This document shows, in pieces, positions 34,922 through 43,613 of a stretch of 49,966 nt of DNA; the first letter of the stretch is position 1; each line of letters opens with the position of its first letter. The stretch covers positions 1 through 49,966 of the forward strand of contig CAKPNP010000004.1 in assembly GCA_934169415.1 (NCBI GenBank), given 5' to 3'. This DNA is from an uncultured Bacilli bacterium (lineage in GTDB: Bacteria; Bacillota_I; Bacilli_A; RF39; UBA660). Position numbers and translations under genes: made by a program. The notes beneath the pieces were generated by a model that saw only the letters and a program-made list of their open reading frames with translations, was not told where the DNA came from and ran no database searches.

Positions 34922-36115
34922 ATGTTTATGGAAGATTTTCCTATTTTAAAATCTAATATAATATATTTTGATAATGGTGCTACAACTTTAAAGCCATATT
35001 TTTTATCAAAAAAAATAAGTGAGTACTATGATTCATATTCTGCTAATGCGCATAGAGGGGATTATGAATTAAGTTTAAAAGTAGATTATGAATATGAAAA
35101 AACACGTAAATTAGTAAAAGAATTTATAAATGCTAAAAGTACAAAAGAAATAGTTTTTACATCAGGTACAACTGATTCGCTTAATAAAATAGTTTTTGGT
35201 TTTTTTAAAAACTATTTAAAAGATGGCGATAGTGTATTATTAACTAAATCAGAACATGCTTCTAATGTACTTCCTTGGTTTGAATTATCTGATATGATTA
35301 ATATAGATATTTCATATATACCACTTAATGAAAATCATGAAGTTACTATTGAAAATGTTATTAATGCTATTACTAATAAAACTAAAGTAATTAGTCTTGC
35401 ACATATTACTAATGTAATAGGAGATGTAAGACCAATAAAAGAAATAATAGAATATGCACATAAAAATAATATATTAGTAGTTATAGATGGTGCACAAAGT
35501 GTAGCTCATCATAAAATTGATGTACAATCTTTAGATATCGATTTTTTAGCATTTTCAGCACATAAAATGTTAGGACCAACTGGAGTCGGCGTAATGTATG
35601 GCAAAAGTGAGTTATTAAGTAAAACTAAACCAATTATATTTGGTGGAGGAATGAACTCTAGTTTTTTATTTGATAAAACAAGAATTTATCACGAAATACC
35701 AACTCTTTTAGAAGCTGGTACACCTAATATAGCTGGCGTTATAGGTTTTTCTAGTGTTATAGAATATTTAAATAAAATAGGTATGGAAAATATACAAAAA
35801 TATGAAAATGATTTAAAAAAATATGCCATAGAAAAATTAAAAACTGTTAAAGACATTATTATATATAATGAATTATCAGAATCTGGTATTATAACATTTA
35901 ATATTAAAGATATATTTGCTCAAGATTTAGCAATCTATCTTAATAGGTATAATATATGTGTTAGAGCAGGTAACCACTGTGCTAAAATATTAAAAGAAGA
36001 AATAGGTATTAAAAATACATGTAGGATTAGTTTATATTTTTATAATACTAAAGAAGAAATAGATTATTTAGTTAAAGTATTATCTAATCCAAATATAAAA
36101 GAAGAAATTATTTAA
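34922..36115 (+). CDS. sufS: Cysteine desulfurase SufS
   Basis: 397 residues, class V aminotransferase fold using PLP. It removes sulfur from cysteine as a protein persulfide. Motifs: Y-F-D-N-G-A-T-T, A-H-R-G near residue 43, T-S-G-T-T-D, the Schiff-base Lys in S-A-H-K-M-L-G-P-T-G, and the active Cys in R-A-G-N-H-C-A. An excellent RBS GGAGGTGAT precedes the ATG, with ATG 34928 as an alternative. The usual acceptor SufU is absent from the next position. Confidence 0.95.
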   Translation: MFMEDFPILKSNIIYFDNGATTLKPYFLSKKISEYYDSYSANAHRGDYELSLKVDYEYEKTRKLVKEFINAKSTKEIVFTSGTTDSLNKIVFGFFKNYLKDGDSVLLTKSEHASNVLPWFELSDMINIDISYIPLNENHEVTIENVINAITNKTKVISLAHITNVIGDVRPIKEIIEYAHKNNILVVIDGAQSVAHHKIDVQSLDIDFLAFSAHKMLGPTGVGVMYGKSELLSKTKPIIFGGGMNSSFLFDKTRIYHEIPTLLEAGTPNIAGVIGFSSVIEYLNKIGMENIQKYENDLKKYAIEKLKTVKDIIIYNELSESGIITFNIKDIFAQDLAIYLNRYNICVRAGNHCAKILKEEIGIKNTCRISLYFYNTKEEIDYLVKVLSNPNIKEEII

Positions 36116-36142
36116 CTTCTTTTTTAAGTAGAAGGGAATTTT

Positions 36143-36787
36143 ATGAAAATAGGTTTATTAAATGAAAATAGTCAAGCTAGTAAAAATAGTATAATATATA
36201 ACGAATTAAAAAAAGTATGTGATAAAAAAGAATATGAATTATTTAATTATGGGATGAATGATAATAGTAGTGCTAATCTAACTTATGTACAGTTAGGATT
36301 ACTTGCAAGCATTTTATTGAATACAAAAGCAGTTGATTTTATAATCACAGGATGCGGTACTGGACAAGGTGCTATGATGGCTTTAAATAGTTTCCCTGGC
36401 GTTTTTTGTGGTTTAGCAGTTGATCCTACTGATGCATATTTATTTAGTCAAATAAATGCTGGTAATGCTATCAGTATAGCTTATGCAAAAGGTTTTGGAT
36501 GGGGAGCTGAATTAACTTTAAAAAATATATTTGAGAATTTATTTAAAGAAGAATTTGGACTAGGTTATCCTAAAGAAAGAGCAGAATCAGAAAAGACTAA
36601 TAGAGAAAAATTAAAAGATATTAAATTAGTTACAACTAATAATTTACTTACAATACTAAAAACTATTGATAAAGAATTTTTATATAATACAATAAATAAT
36701 GAATACTTTATTAATAATTTCTTTAAAAACTCAAAAGATGAAGAAATAAGTAAATATTTAAAAGAAATATTAAATATGAAAAATTGA
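36143..36787 (+). CDS. RpiB/LacAB-family sugar-phosphate isomerase
   Basis: 214 residues. The RpiB fold core is visible: an N-terminal strand K-I-G-L-L-N-E-N, and I-T-G-C-G-T-G-Q-G-A-M-M-A with the catalytic-type Cys in the G-C-G-T-G loop, followed by N-A-I-S-I-A. The C-terminal ~60-residue extension is typical of the long RpiB-like subfamily rather than classical RpiB (~150 residues). The substrate could be ribose 5-phosphate or another aldose phosphate. It lies 27 bases after sufS with its own RBS. Confidence 0.8.
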   Translation: MKIGLLNENSQASKNSIIYNELKKVCDKKEYELFNYGMNDNSSANLTYVQLGLLASILLNTKAVDFIITGCGTGQGAMMALNSFPGVFCGLAVDPTDAYLFSQINAGNAISIAYAKGFGWGAELTLKNIFENLFKEEFGLGYPKERAESEKTNREKLKDIKLVTTNNLLTILKTIDKEFLYNTINNEYFINNFFKNSKDEEISKYLKEILNMKN

Positions 36788-36824
36788 TTATTTACATATA
36801 AATATAATAAAAAAGGAGTAAAAA

Positions 36825-37265
36825 ATGTTTAAAATAGCAAAATTAGAAAAACTAAAAGATGAAAAGGTTAGTATAAATTTAGTTACTAAAGAAATCTACA
36901 AATATGAAAATAATATAGCAACCGTTGATACTTTTAAAACTTTAGCTTTTGATATTTTGGGAGGAAATTTTTCTTTTTGCTTTGATCTGGATTGTCGATT
37001 AGAAAAATTATTAGAAATTCCAATGAATAAAACAATTGATTTTGGCGAATATACTTTACACTACTACTTAACTGTAGAAGGATTAAATAGTGTTGAACCA
37101 GAAGTAGATATAAAAATAACTAGATATTTAAAAAATAAATTTATAATATTTTTAACATTTTATACTGATAATTATGTTTATTCTAATGCTCCAAATGAAA
37201 ATGACTATTCTGGAATGATTGAAATTACATTCGACTTAGATGATTATTTAAATCGAAATGATTAA
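36825..37265 (+). CDS. Uncharacterised 146-residue protein
   Basis: Beta-rich, acidic, soluble, no signal peptide, with aromatic-rich strands and an acidic C-terminus (F-D-L-D-D-Y-L). RBS AAGGAG precedes the ATG. A terminator follows at 37288-37320. I do not recognise the family. Confidence 0.6.
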   Translation: MFKIAKLEKLKDEKVSINLVTKEIYKYENNIATVDTFKTLAFDILGGNFSFCFDLDCRLEKLLEIPMNKTIDFGEYTLHYYLTVEGLNSVEPEVDIKITRYLKNKFIIFLTFYTDNYVYSNAPNENDYSGMIEITFDLDDYLNRND

Positions 37266-37287
37266 AAATTTATTCAAAAATAGTATT

Positions 37288-37320
37288 AAAAAGTTCAAAA
37301 TTTTTTGAGCTTTTTAGTTT
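37288..37320 (+). terminator. Rho-independent terminator
   Basis: AAAAAGTTCAAA (37288-37299) pairs with TTTGAGCTTTTT (37304-37315), one G-T pair, T-rich tail. Confidence 0.75.
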
Positions 37321-37413
37321 AATAGATTATTTATACTTAAAATAAAATAATTAGTTTTTAATATCATTTACTTTTCACAAAAATATTATATAATAATTAA
37401 AAGAGGTGATGGT

Positions 37414-38070
37414 ATGACTGTATTAATAGTTGATGATGAAGAAAGAATAAGAAACTTAATAAAAGAATATTGTTTAATGGAACATTATAAAGTTCTTGAA
37501 ACAGATGACGGAAATGAAGTAATAGATATAATTATGGAAAATAAAATTGATTGCATAATACTCGATATAATGATGCCTAAAATGGATGGTTTTTCCGTTT
37601 ATAAAGAGATTAAGAAGTATAATATCCCAACTATTATTTTATCTGCTAGAAGTGATGAATATGATAAATTATTAGGTTTTGATCTTGGAATAGATGATTA
37701 CATGACTAAACCATTTAGTCCTAAAGAATTATTAGCAAGAATAAAAGCTGTTACTAAAAGATATACAAACTTAGATACGTTTACTTATAAAGATTTAAAA
37801 GTTGATTTTAAAGGACATGTTGTTTATATTAATAACGAAGAGTTAAAACTAACACCTAAAGAATTTGATTTGTTATCTTACTTTATTAATAATAAAAATA
37901 AAGCTATATCAAGAGAAGAATTATTATCTAAAATATGGGGTTATGATTTTTATGGTGACGATAGAACGATAGATACCCATGTTAAAATGTTAAGAAATAA
38001 TTTAGATATTTATAGAGATTTAATTACTACAGTAAGATCGGTAGGTTACAAATTTGAAATTAAAGAATAG
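37414..38070 (+). CDS. OmpR-family response regulator
   Basis: 218 residues. Receiver domain with V-D-D-E at 6-9, phospho-acceptor D51 in I-L-D51-I-M-M-P, Ser in L-S-A-R and Lys in T-K-P-F-S. The C-terminal winged helix (about 125-218) contains L-T-P-K-E-F-D-L-L and W-G-Y-D-F-Y-G-D-D-R-T-I-D-T-H-V, typical of OmpR/PhoB. It controls unknown target promoters. It is paired with the histidine kinase gene by a 17-base overlap. Confidence 0.95.
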   Translation: MTVLIVDDEERIRNLIKEYCLMEHYKVLETDDGNEVIDIIMENKIDCIILDIMMPKMDGFSVYKEIKKYNIPTIILSARSDEYDKLLGFDLGIDDYMTKPFSPKELLARIKAVTKRYTNLDTFTYKDLKVDFKGHVVYINNEELKLTPKEFDLLSYFINNKNKAISREELLSKIWGYDFYGDDRTIDTHVKMLRNNLDIYRDLITTVRSVGYKFEIKE

Positions 38071-39406
38071 TTTAAAAAATAAAATTTGGATATATCTTAT
38101 ATTTTTTACATTTTTGATAATATTACTATTGTGGTTTTTTCAAATTATATTTTTAAACAGTTTTTATGAATATAATAAGATTAAAATAATAAAAAATACA
38201 GCTAATTTGATTGCTAATAATTATAATGATGTAAATGCTAGTTACCTTGATAAATTAGCTTTTAAAAATGAAGTTTGCATAGAAATTGTATATAATAATA
38301 TGAATAAATATTCATCTATATCAAATATGGGATGTGTAAATAACAGTAATTATATTAAGACATTTATAAATAGTAATTCTACTAGTCAAACCTATAAAAT
38401 GACTAATAATAGATTTGGTAATAATGCTTTAATATATGCTTTAAAACTTAATGATGAAAATTATTTATTTGTATCAAGTTCTCTTCAACCTATGGATGCT
38501 ACTATAAATTTATTATCAAAACAACTAATAATTGTTTCTATAATAGTTATATTTTTGGCTTTCATAATTGGATATTTCATCTCTAAAAGAATAAGTAAAC
38601 CTATTATTAATATAAGTAAGAAAGCATCTTTGCTAGCTAAAGGTAATTATGATTTTTCATTTAAATCTAACTGTAATATTTCTGAAATAGAAAAACTAGA
38701 AGAAACTCTAGATTATGCAAAAGAAGAATTAAAACAAACTGACAATTTAAGAAGAGAATTACTTGCAAATGTTTCACATGATCTAAAAACACCACTTACA
38801 ATGATAAAAGGTTATGCTGAAATGATAAGAGATTTAAATAATGAAGAAAAAAGAGATGAAAATTTAAATATCATAATAGAAGAAACAGATAGACTTAATT
38901 TATTGGTTAATGATATACTTGATTTATCACGACTTCAACAAACTAAAGAAAACATAGTTTTAGAACAATTTAATATATGTTTTCTTATAAAAGATATTGT
39001 TAAAAAATTTGATATTTTAAAAGAAAAAGAAGGATATATATTTGAACTTAATATGCCAGATAAAGTAATAGTTAATGCAGATAAAAAGAAAATTGAACAA
39101 GTTTTATATAATTTAATATGTAATGCTATAAACTATACTGGTTCTGATAATAGGGTAGTGGTTAATGTTATTAAATCTAGGGATGTTTTAGTTGAAGTAA
39201 AGGATACAGGTGTTGGTATTGATGAAGATATTCTTCCATTTATTTGGGAAAAGTATTATCATTCTAATAAGAAACACAAAAGAAATAAAGTAGGTACAGG
39301 AATTGGATTATCTATCGTTAAAAATATTTTAGAAATACATGGTTTTGAATATGGCGTAAATTCTGAAAAAAATAAAGGTACTACATTCTATTTTAGAATA
39401 AAATAG
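38054..39406 (+). CDS. Sensor histidine kinase
   Basis: 450 residues from a TTG start inside the end of the regulator gene. Two membrane helices (about 11-36 and 158-178) enclose a ~120-residue extracellular sensor with two Cys residues. A HAMP domain follows, then HisKA with the phosphorylated H242 in N-V-S-H-D-L-K-T-P-L, and the ATPase domain with N-box, D-T-G-V-G-I and G-T-G-I-G-L-S-I-V. Signal unknown. Confidence 0.9.
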   Translation: MKLKNSLKNKIWIYLIFFTFLIILLLWFFQIIFLNSFYEYNKIKIIKNTANLIANNYNDVNASYLDKLAFKNEVCIEIVYNNMNKYSSISNMGCVNNSNYIKTFINSNSTSQTYKMTNNRFGNNALIYALKLNDENYLFVSSSLQPMDATINLLSKQLIIVSIIVIFLAFIIGYFISKRISKPIINISKKASLLAKGNYDFSFKSNCNISEIEKLEETLDYAKEELKQTDNLRRELLANVSHDLKTPLTMIKGYAEMIRDLNNEEKRDENLNIIIEETDRLNLLVNDILDLSRLQQTKENIVLEQFNICFLIKDIVKKFDILKEKEGYIFELNMPDKVIVNADKKKIEQVLYNLICNAINYTGSDNRVVVNVIKSRDVLVEVKDTGVGIDEDILPFIWEKYYHSNKKHKRNKVGTGIGLSIVKNILEIHGFEYGVNSEKNKGTTFYFRIK

Positions 39407-39453
39407 TACTTTTTAATTTTAAATAAAAATGATATAATGTAGTAGGTGGTACT

Positions 39454-40383
39454 ATGATATATTTATTATACGGAACTATTGATTTTTTAATAAATCAAGA
39501 ATTAAATAATATAATTAATAAAGAAAAAATCGATGATATTAGTATAAGTAAATACAATTTAGAAGTAGATAATATTAATACAATTATAAAGGATGCTTCT
39601 AGTATGTCATTGTTTGAAGAAAAAAAATTAATTGTTGTATATAATTCTATTATTTTTTCATCAAATAATAAAGGAATAGATACCATACCTTTAGAAGAAT
39701 ATTTATCTAATATAAATGAAGGTTCTAAAATAATATTTATATTAAATCAAGAAAAACTTGATGAAAGAAAGAAAATAACTAAATTAGTTAAAAAAAATGG
39801 TATAGTAAAAGAATTCAATAGTATAAATAAAGAAGATATTGTTAAAAAGTTGTTTGATGATTACGAAATACAAGCCGATGATATAAAATTATTAATAGAA
39901 AGAGTGGGGGATGATATTACCCTACTTTCATCAGAAATTGAAAAAATTAAAATATATAAAGATAATGATAAAATAATAACTCGTCAAGATATACTAAATT
40001 TAACTCCAAAATCATTAGAAACAAATAATTTTAAATTAATAGATGCTATTGTATCAAAAAATAAAAAATTAGCTTTAGAACTATACCAGGAACGAATTAA
40101 ATCAAGTGAAGAACCAATAGCAATAATAATAACATTAGCTAATCAAATACGAATAATGTATCAAGTTAAACAATTATTCCTTCAAGGTTTTACAGAAAAT
40201 AATATTGCAAAAGAATTAAAAATTCATCCATATAGAGTTAAATTAGCTAATCAAAATTCTAAAAAATATTCATCTGATATATTGATTAAATATTTATATG
40301 AATTATCTAATTTAGATATTAAAATTAAAACTGGAGAAATAGATAAATATAATGCATTAGAATTATTTATATTAAGCTTATAA
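39454..40383 (+). CDS. holA: DNA polymerase III delta subunit
   Basis: 309 residues. The clamp-loader delta fold is recognised by the start Y-L-L-Y-G-T-I-D-F, a central region with D-D-I-T-L-L-S-S-E-I-E-K, and the C-terminal collar with N-N-F-K-L-I-D-A-I, L-A-N-Q-I-R and K-I-H-P-Y-R-V-K-L-A. It opens the beta clamp within the clamp-loader complex. An extended -10 (TATAAT 39433-39438 preceded by TGA) and RBS TAGGTGG lie just upstream. Confidence 0.9.
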   Translation: MIYLLYGTIDFLINQELNNIINKEKIDDISISKYNLEVDNINTIIKDASSMSLFEEKKLIVVYNSIIFSSNNKGIDTIPLEEYLSNINEGSKIIFILNQEKLDERKKITKLVKKNGIVKEFNSINKEDIVKKLFDDYEIQADDIKLLIERVGDDITLLSSEIEKIKIYKDNDKIITRQDILNLTPKSLETNNFKLIDAIVSKNKKLALELYQERIKSSEEPIAIIITLANQIRIMYQVKQLFLQGFTENNIAKELKIHPYRVKLANQNSKKYSSDILIKYLYELSNLDIKIKTGEIDKYNALELFILSL

Positions 40384-40500
40384 AATAACTATAATACAAC
40401 TTCCGATAATATATATTATGTTAACTTAGATATTTTTATTTCCATATCTTACCAGTTATATATTATAAGTAATGGATAATAATATTATTGGGTGATGAAA

Positions 40501-40635
40501 ATGAAAAGTAATAAAAGTTTACAATCGAATTGTAAAGGTAAAGATAACAGAGCAAATACTAATAAAAGTATGAATGCCAATACTAATGCCGATACAAGTA
40601 AACAATCATCTACAAACTCAAATTATGATATGTAG
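40501..40635 (+). CDS. 44-residue Asn/Ser/Lys-rich miniprotein
   Basis: ATG 40501 to TAG 40633-40635 with a good RBS (GGGTGATG at 40490-40497) and a terminator 15 bases after the stop, so it looks like a genuine gene. The product is hydrophilic, with about a quarter Asn, one Cys, and no hydrophobic core, so it is probably disordered. Such short Asn-rich proteins recall minor small acid-soluble spore proteins, but no SASP signature is present. Function unknown. The interval 40384-40489 is AT-rich promoter-like sequence. Confidence 0.6.
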   Translation: MKSNKSLQSNCKGKDNRANTNKSMNANTNADTSKQSSTNSNYDM

Positions 40636-40650
40636 ATAAGAGCCCAAAAG

Positions 40651-40680
40651 AAAAAAAGACGTTTTAAAGTCTTTTTTTCT
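40651..40680. terminator. Bidirectional terminator
   Basis: A 10-bp stem AAAAAAAGAC / GTCTTTTTTT (40651-40660 with 40669-40678) between convergent genes. Confidence 0.85.
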
Positions 40681-40686
40681 TTATAT

Positions 40687-41424
40687 TTAAAATATAAAAC
40701 TATTTATAATCATAAAAACAACCCCGATTGTTATAAATAATATAAATAATTTTTTATTTTTATATGAATAACTAGTTGGTATTAATTCATATATTGAAAT
40801 TTGTATCATTATACCTGCTATTATACTAAATAAGAATCCAAGTACTGTATTATTTATAAAATTAGATAAAAATATATATGTAATAATTGCTCCAAATAAT
40901 TCTGAAATACCAGAAATAAATGTATATAATAATGCCTTCCCCCTACTTTTTGTTGCATGATATATAGGAATAGATATACTTATTCCTTCTGGTATATTAT
41001 GAAGTGCTATTGCTATAGCCAAAGATAAACCTAGTTTAACACTACTATTAGTTGCCATAAAAGTAGCTATTCCTTCTGGTATATTATGAATTATTATAGC
41101 AAGCATTGATATAATCCCTACCCTATATAGATTATTACCTTTATTTATTTTAATATTTTTATCTATTCCCATAGAAATTATAACTCCTATACATATAAAT
41201 ATTAATATATATATGATTCTTAAGAATAAATTAAAATTATTAAGTAATTTAAAGGCTTCTGGAAGTAAATCGGTTATTGAAATACTTATCATAACTCCAG
41301 CAGCAAATGCTAAAGATGAGATTAATATCTTTTCATTACTTTTAAAAAATATTAAAAAACTACCAATCATAGTTGATAGGCCTGCCAAAGTAGTTAAAAT
41401 AAATGCTAAAACAACATTATTCAT
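40687..41424 (-). CDS. ZIP-family metal transporter (ZupT-like)
   Basis: 245 residues, eight predicted membrane helices. Two copies of the metal-binding H-N-I-P-E-G motif, one in each of the central helices, followed by S-G-I-S-E-L-F-G-A, are diagnostic of ZIP/ZupT importers of zinc or other divalent metals. RBS AGGTGAT precedes the ATG. No metal regulator gene is adjacent. Confidence 0.95.
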   Translation of the reverse strand: MNNVVLAFILTTLAGLSTMIGSFLIFFKSNEKILISSLAFAAGVMISISITDLLPEAFKLLNNFNLFLRIIYILIFICIGVIISMGIDKNIKINKGNNLYRVGIISMLAIIIHNIPEGIATFMATNSSVKLGLSLAIAIALHNIPEGISISIPIYHATKSRGKALLYTFISGISELFGAIITYIFLSNFINNTVLGFLFSIIAGIMIQISIYELIPTSYSYKNKKLFILFITIGVVFMIINSFIF

Positions 41425-41466
41425 AAGATCACCTATCTAATTATATGAAAAAAAATAGTATTTAAA

Positions 41467-42384
41467 CTATTTTTTATATATTAATATATTATCTGTTTCT
41501 TTACTATTATAAGAACCATTAATATTGATATTATAGAAATCTTCATTTAAGATTGCGTCGCATAATTCCTTATCATATATTGCTACTTTGCTTTGATTCT
41601 TTTGGTTTTTATTAATTGCGTATAGATACGATACTATACTACCACTATCATTTAAAAAGCTAGATAGTTTAATTATTAATTTTTTTATTTCATTAAGTTC
41701 CAATATTTTGTCATTAAGATTAAATATACTACTTGAATATTGAAAAATATTTGATAGATACATGAAATCAAATTTAGATTCTATTTTATTTGATAAATAT
41801 TTTATATTTACATTTTCAAATTTAATATCCACATCAGCAATTATAAACTTTAAAATATCGTAATTTCTAATATCCAAATATGATATATTTTGTGTTAATA
41901 AATCTTTTTTTAATTCATCGTATGTAAATAATGAATAAGCTTCTCTTATAATACAACCAGGATATTTATTAAATAAATATGTCCAAAATGTATGCGCGTC
42001 TCCATCAAGTCCATAAATAACTTTTCTATAGAAAGTTTCCTTATTAAAAACTGTTAAATTTTCCATATCATTTTCATCGTAATAACTAAAAAATTGCAAA
42101 AATTCTTCATAACACAATGTCTTTATGGCTGCTTTTTTTAAATAAAAATAATACTTTGTAAGTGGATTTATATCAAAAGTGAATACACTTTTAGCTCCTC
42201 TTAAATATAAATCAAAAGTCTGATCAGAACTAGCAAGTACTGTTAGACAATCTTTCCCCTTTAAATCAAAGTTATTAAAAGCAGCATTTATATTTTCGTT
42301 TGAAAAAGGATAAATATAATCAAATTTACTATGAACCAATCCATTCATTACATTATTAGCTATTCTTATATCATCTATAATCAT
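41467..42384 (-). CDS. DUF3419/BtaA-like SAM-dependent transferase
   Basis: 305 residues from ATG 42384 (RBS GGGTGAT); the ATG at 42408 is only three bases past a TATAAT-type -10 (42415-42410) and is rejected. A Rossmann SAM site is suggested by T-V-L-A-S-S-D-Q-T-F-D, then G-A-K-S-V-F-T-F-D-I-N-P-L, which matches DUF3419 proteins related to BtaA (3-amino-3-carboxypropyl transferase for betaine lipids). The C-terminal part has L-S-N-I-F-Q-Y-S-S. Whether it makes betaine lipid is unknown: no BtaB-like partner is nearby. Confidence 0.65.
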   Translation of the reverse strand: MIIDDIRIANNVMNGLVHSKFDYIYPFSNENINAAFNNFDLKGKDCLTVLASSDQTFDLYLRGAKSVFTFDINPLTKYYFYLKKAAIKTLCYEEFLQFFSYYDENDMENLTVFNKETFYRKVIYGLDGDAHTFWTYLFNKYPGCIIREAYSLFTYDELKKDLLTQNISYLDIRNYDILKFIIADVDIKFENVNIKYLSNKIESKFDFMYLSNIFQYSSSIFNLNDKILELNEIKKLIIKLSSFLNDSGSIVSYLYAINKNQKNQSKVAIYDKELCDAILNEDFYNININGSYNSKETDNILIYKK

Positions 42385-42432
42385 AAAATCACCCAAAACC
42401 TTAGGCATTATTATAACAAATTATCATTAAAA

Positions 42433-42633
42433 TTAAAACAAATTATTAAATATATTTGAAAATTTAGAAATTATATAATAATATATAAATATTAAAACAA
42501 AGATAAATATAATTGATAATATAAATGAGATTATTTTATATATTTTTCTTCTTTTATTTATTTTTTCTAATTTTAATACTCTGTTATTTAAATTATTTAT
42601 TTCTTCTTCTAATTTCTTTACTTTTTCTTCCAT
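42433..42633 (-). CDS. Small coiled-coil membrane protein
   Basis: 66 residues. Heptad-patterned N-terminal helix (about 1-28: K-V-K-K-L-E-E-E-I, N-R-V-L-K-L-E) followed by a basic stretch and one long membrane helix (about 33-56). The coiled coil would face the cytoplasm and make oligomers. It begins eight bases after the recombinase gene end, probably same transcript. Family unknown. Confidence 0.6.
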   Translation of the reverse strand: MEEKVKKLEEEINNLNNRVLKLEKINKRRKIYKIISFILSIIFIFVLIFIYYYIISKFSNIFNNLF

Positions 42634-42641
42634 TTTTTCTC

Positions 42642-43547
42642 CTATCCATGAGGGTGATATTTCTTATATTCTGCAATTAATTTTTGATCAGATATATGAG
42701 TATATATTTGAGTTGTAGAAAGTGAAGAATGTCCTAATAATTCTTTAATGCTAACTATATCCGCTCCCCTATCTAGTAAGTGTGTTGCAAAAGAGTGTCT
42801 TAAAGTATGTGGTGAAAAATTAGTTGTAATATTTTTTTTAATAGCTTCATTTTTAATAATTTTAAAGAAACTTTGTCTTGACAAGCGCTTACCTAAATTA
42901 TTTAAAAAAACATAATCTGCATTATCATCTTTTAATAGTTCTAATCTATATTCATTTATATAAATTTTTAAATAACGCATAGCAATTTCACCAACTGGTA
43001 CTATTCTTTCTTTTGAACCTTTACCCATAACTCTAATTAAATCACTGTCAAAATCTATCTGATTTAGTTTTAAATTTACTAATTCTGAAACTCTTAACCC
43101 CGTTGCATACATAACTTCTAACATAGCTTTATTTCTATAACTATATTTATTTGTAAAATCTATATCTAGTAGTTTATCTACTTCCTCTATAGACAATACT
43201 TTAGGTAAAGTAATCCCTTTTTTAGGTGTGTCAACTATATCCATTAAATTAGTTTTAAAGTTTTTAGTAACTATTAAAAATTTATAAAATGACTTTAAAA
43301 CCGATATATTATGTGATATTGATGAACTAGATAAATGACAACTTTTTAAATATTTTGTATAATTAATTATATCTTTTCTAGTCATATTATTTATATTTAA
43401 ATTGTTATTTTTAATATATAAATAATATTTATTTAAATCGTTCATATACGAATTTATTGTTTCGTTACTATACTTTTTATCTATTAATAAAAAATTTTTA
43501 AATTCATTAGCTAAATCATTGAATTCTAAATTATTTTCATTTTTCAT
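42642..43547 (-). CDS. xerD: Tyrosine recombinase XerD/XerC-like
   Basis: 301 residues from ATG 43547, with GGTGAAG as RBS; the ATG at 43559 lies at the predicted transcription start (-10 TATAAT 43569-43564). An N-terminal SAM-like core-binding domain and a catalytic domain with A-T-G-L-R-V-S-E-L, H247-T-L-R250-H, G-H273 and Y282 give the full R-H-R-H-Y set. Length and motifs fit XerC/XerD, which resolve chromosome dimers at dif, rather than phage integrases. Divergent from rarA. Confidence 0.85.
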   Translation of the reverse strand: MKNENNLEFNDLANEFKNFLLIDKKYSNETINSYMNDLNKYYLYIKNNNLNINNMTRKDIINYTKYLKSCHLSSSSISHNISVLKSFYKFLIVTKNFKTNLMDIVDTPKKGITLPKVLSIEEVDKLLDIDFTNKYSYRNKAMLEVMYATGLRVSELVNLKLNQIDFDSDLIRVMGKGSKERIVPVGEIAMRYLKIYINEYRLELLKDDNADYVFLNNLGKRLSRQSFFKIIKNEAIKKNITTNFSPHTLRHSFATHLLDRGADIVSIKELLGHSSLSTTQIYTHISDQKLIAEYKKYHPHG

Positions 43548-43613
43548 ACTCTTCACCATATTTATTATATCATTTTTTTACATTTTTTGATAAAATAATT
43601 GTTGGTGATTAAA

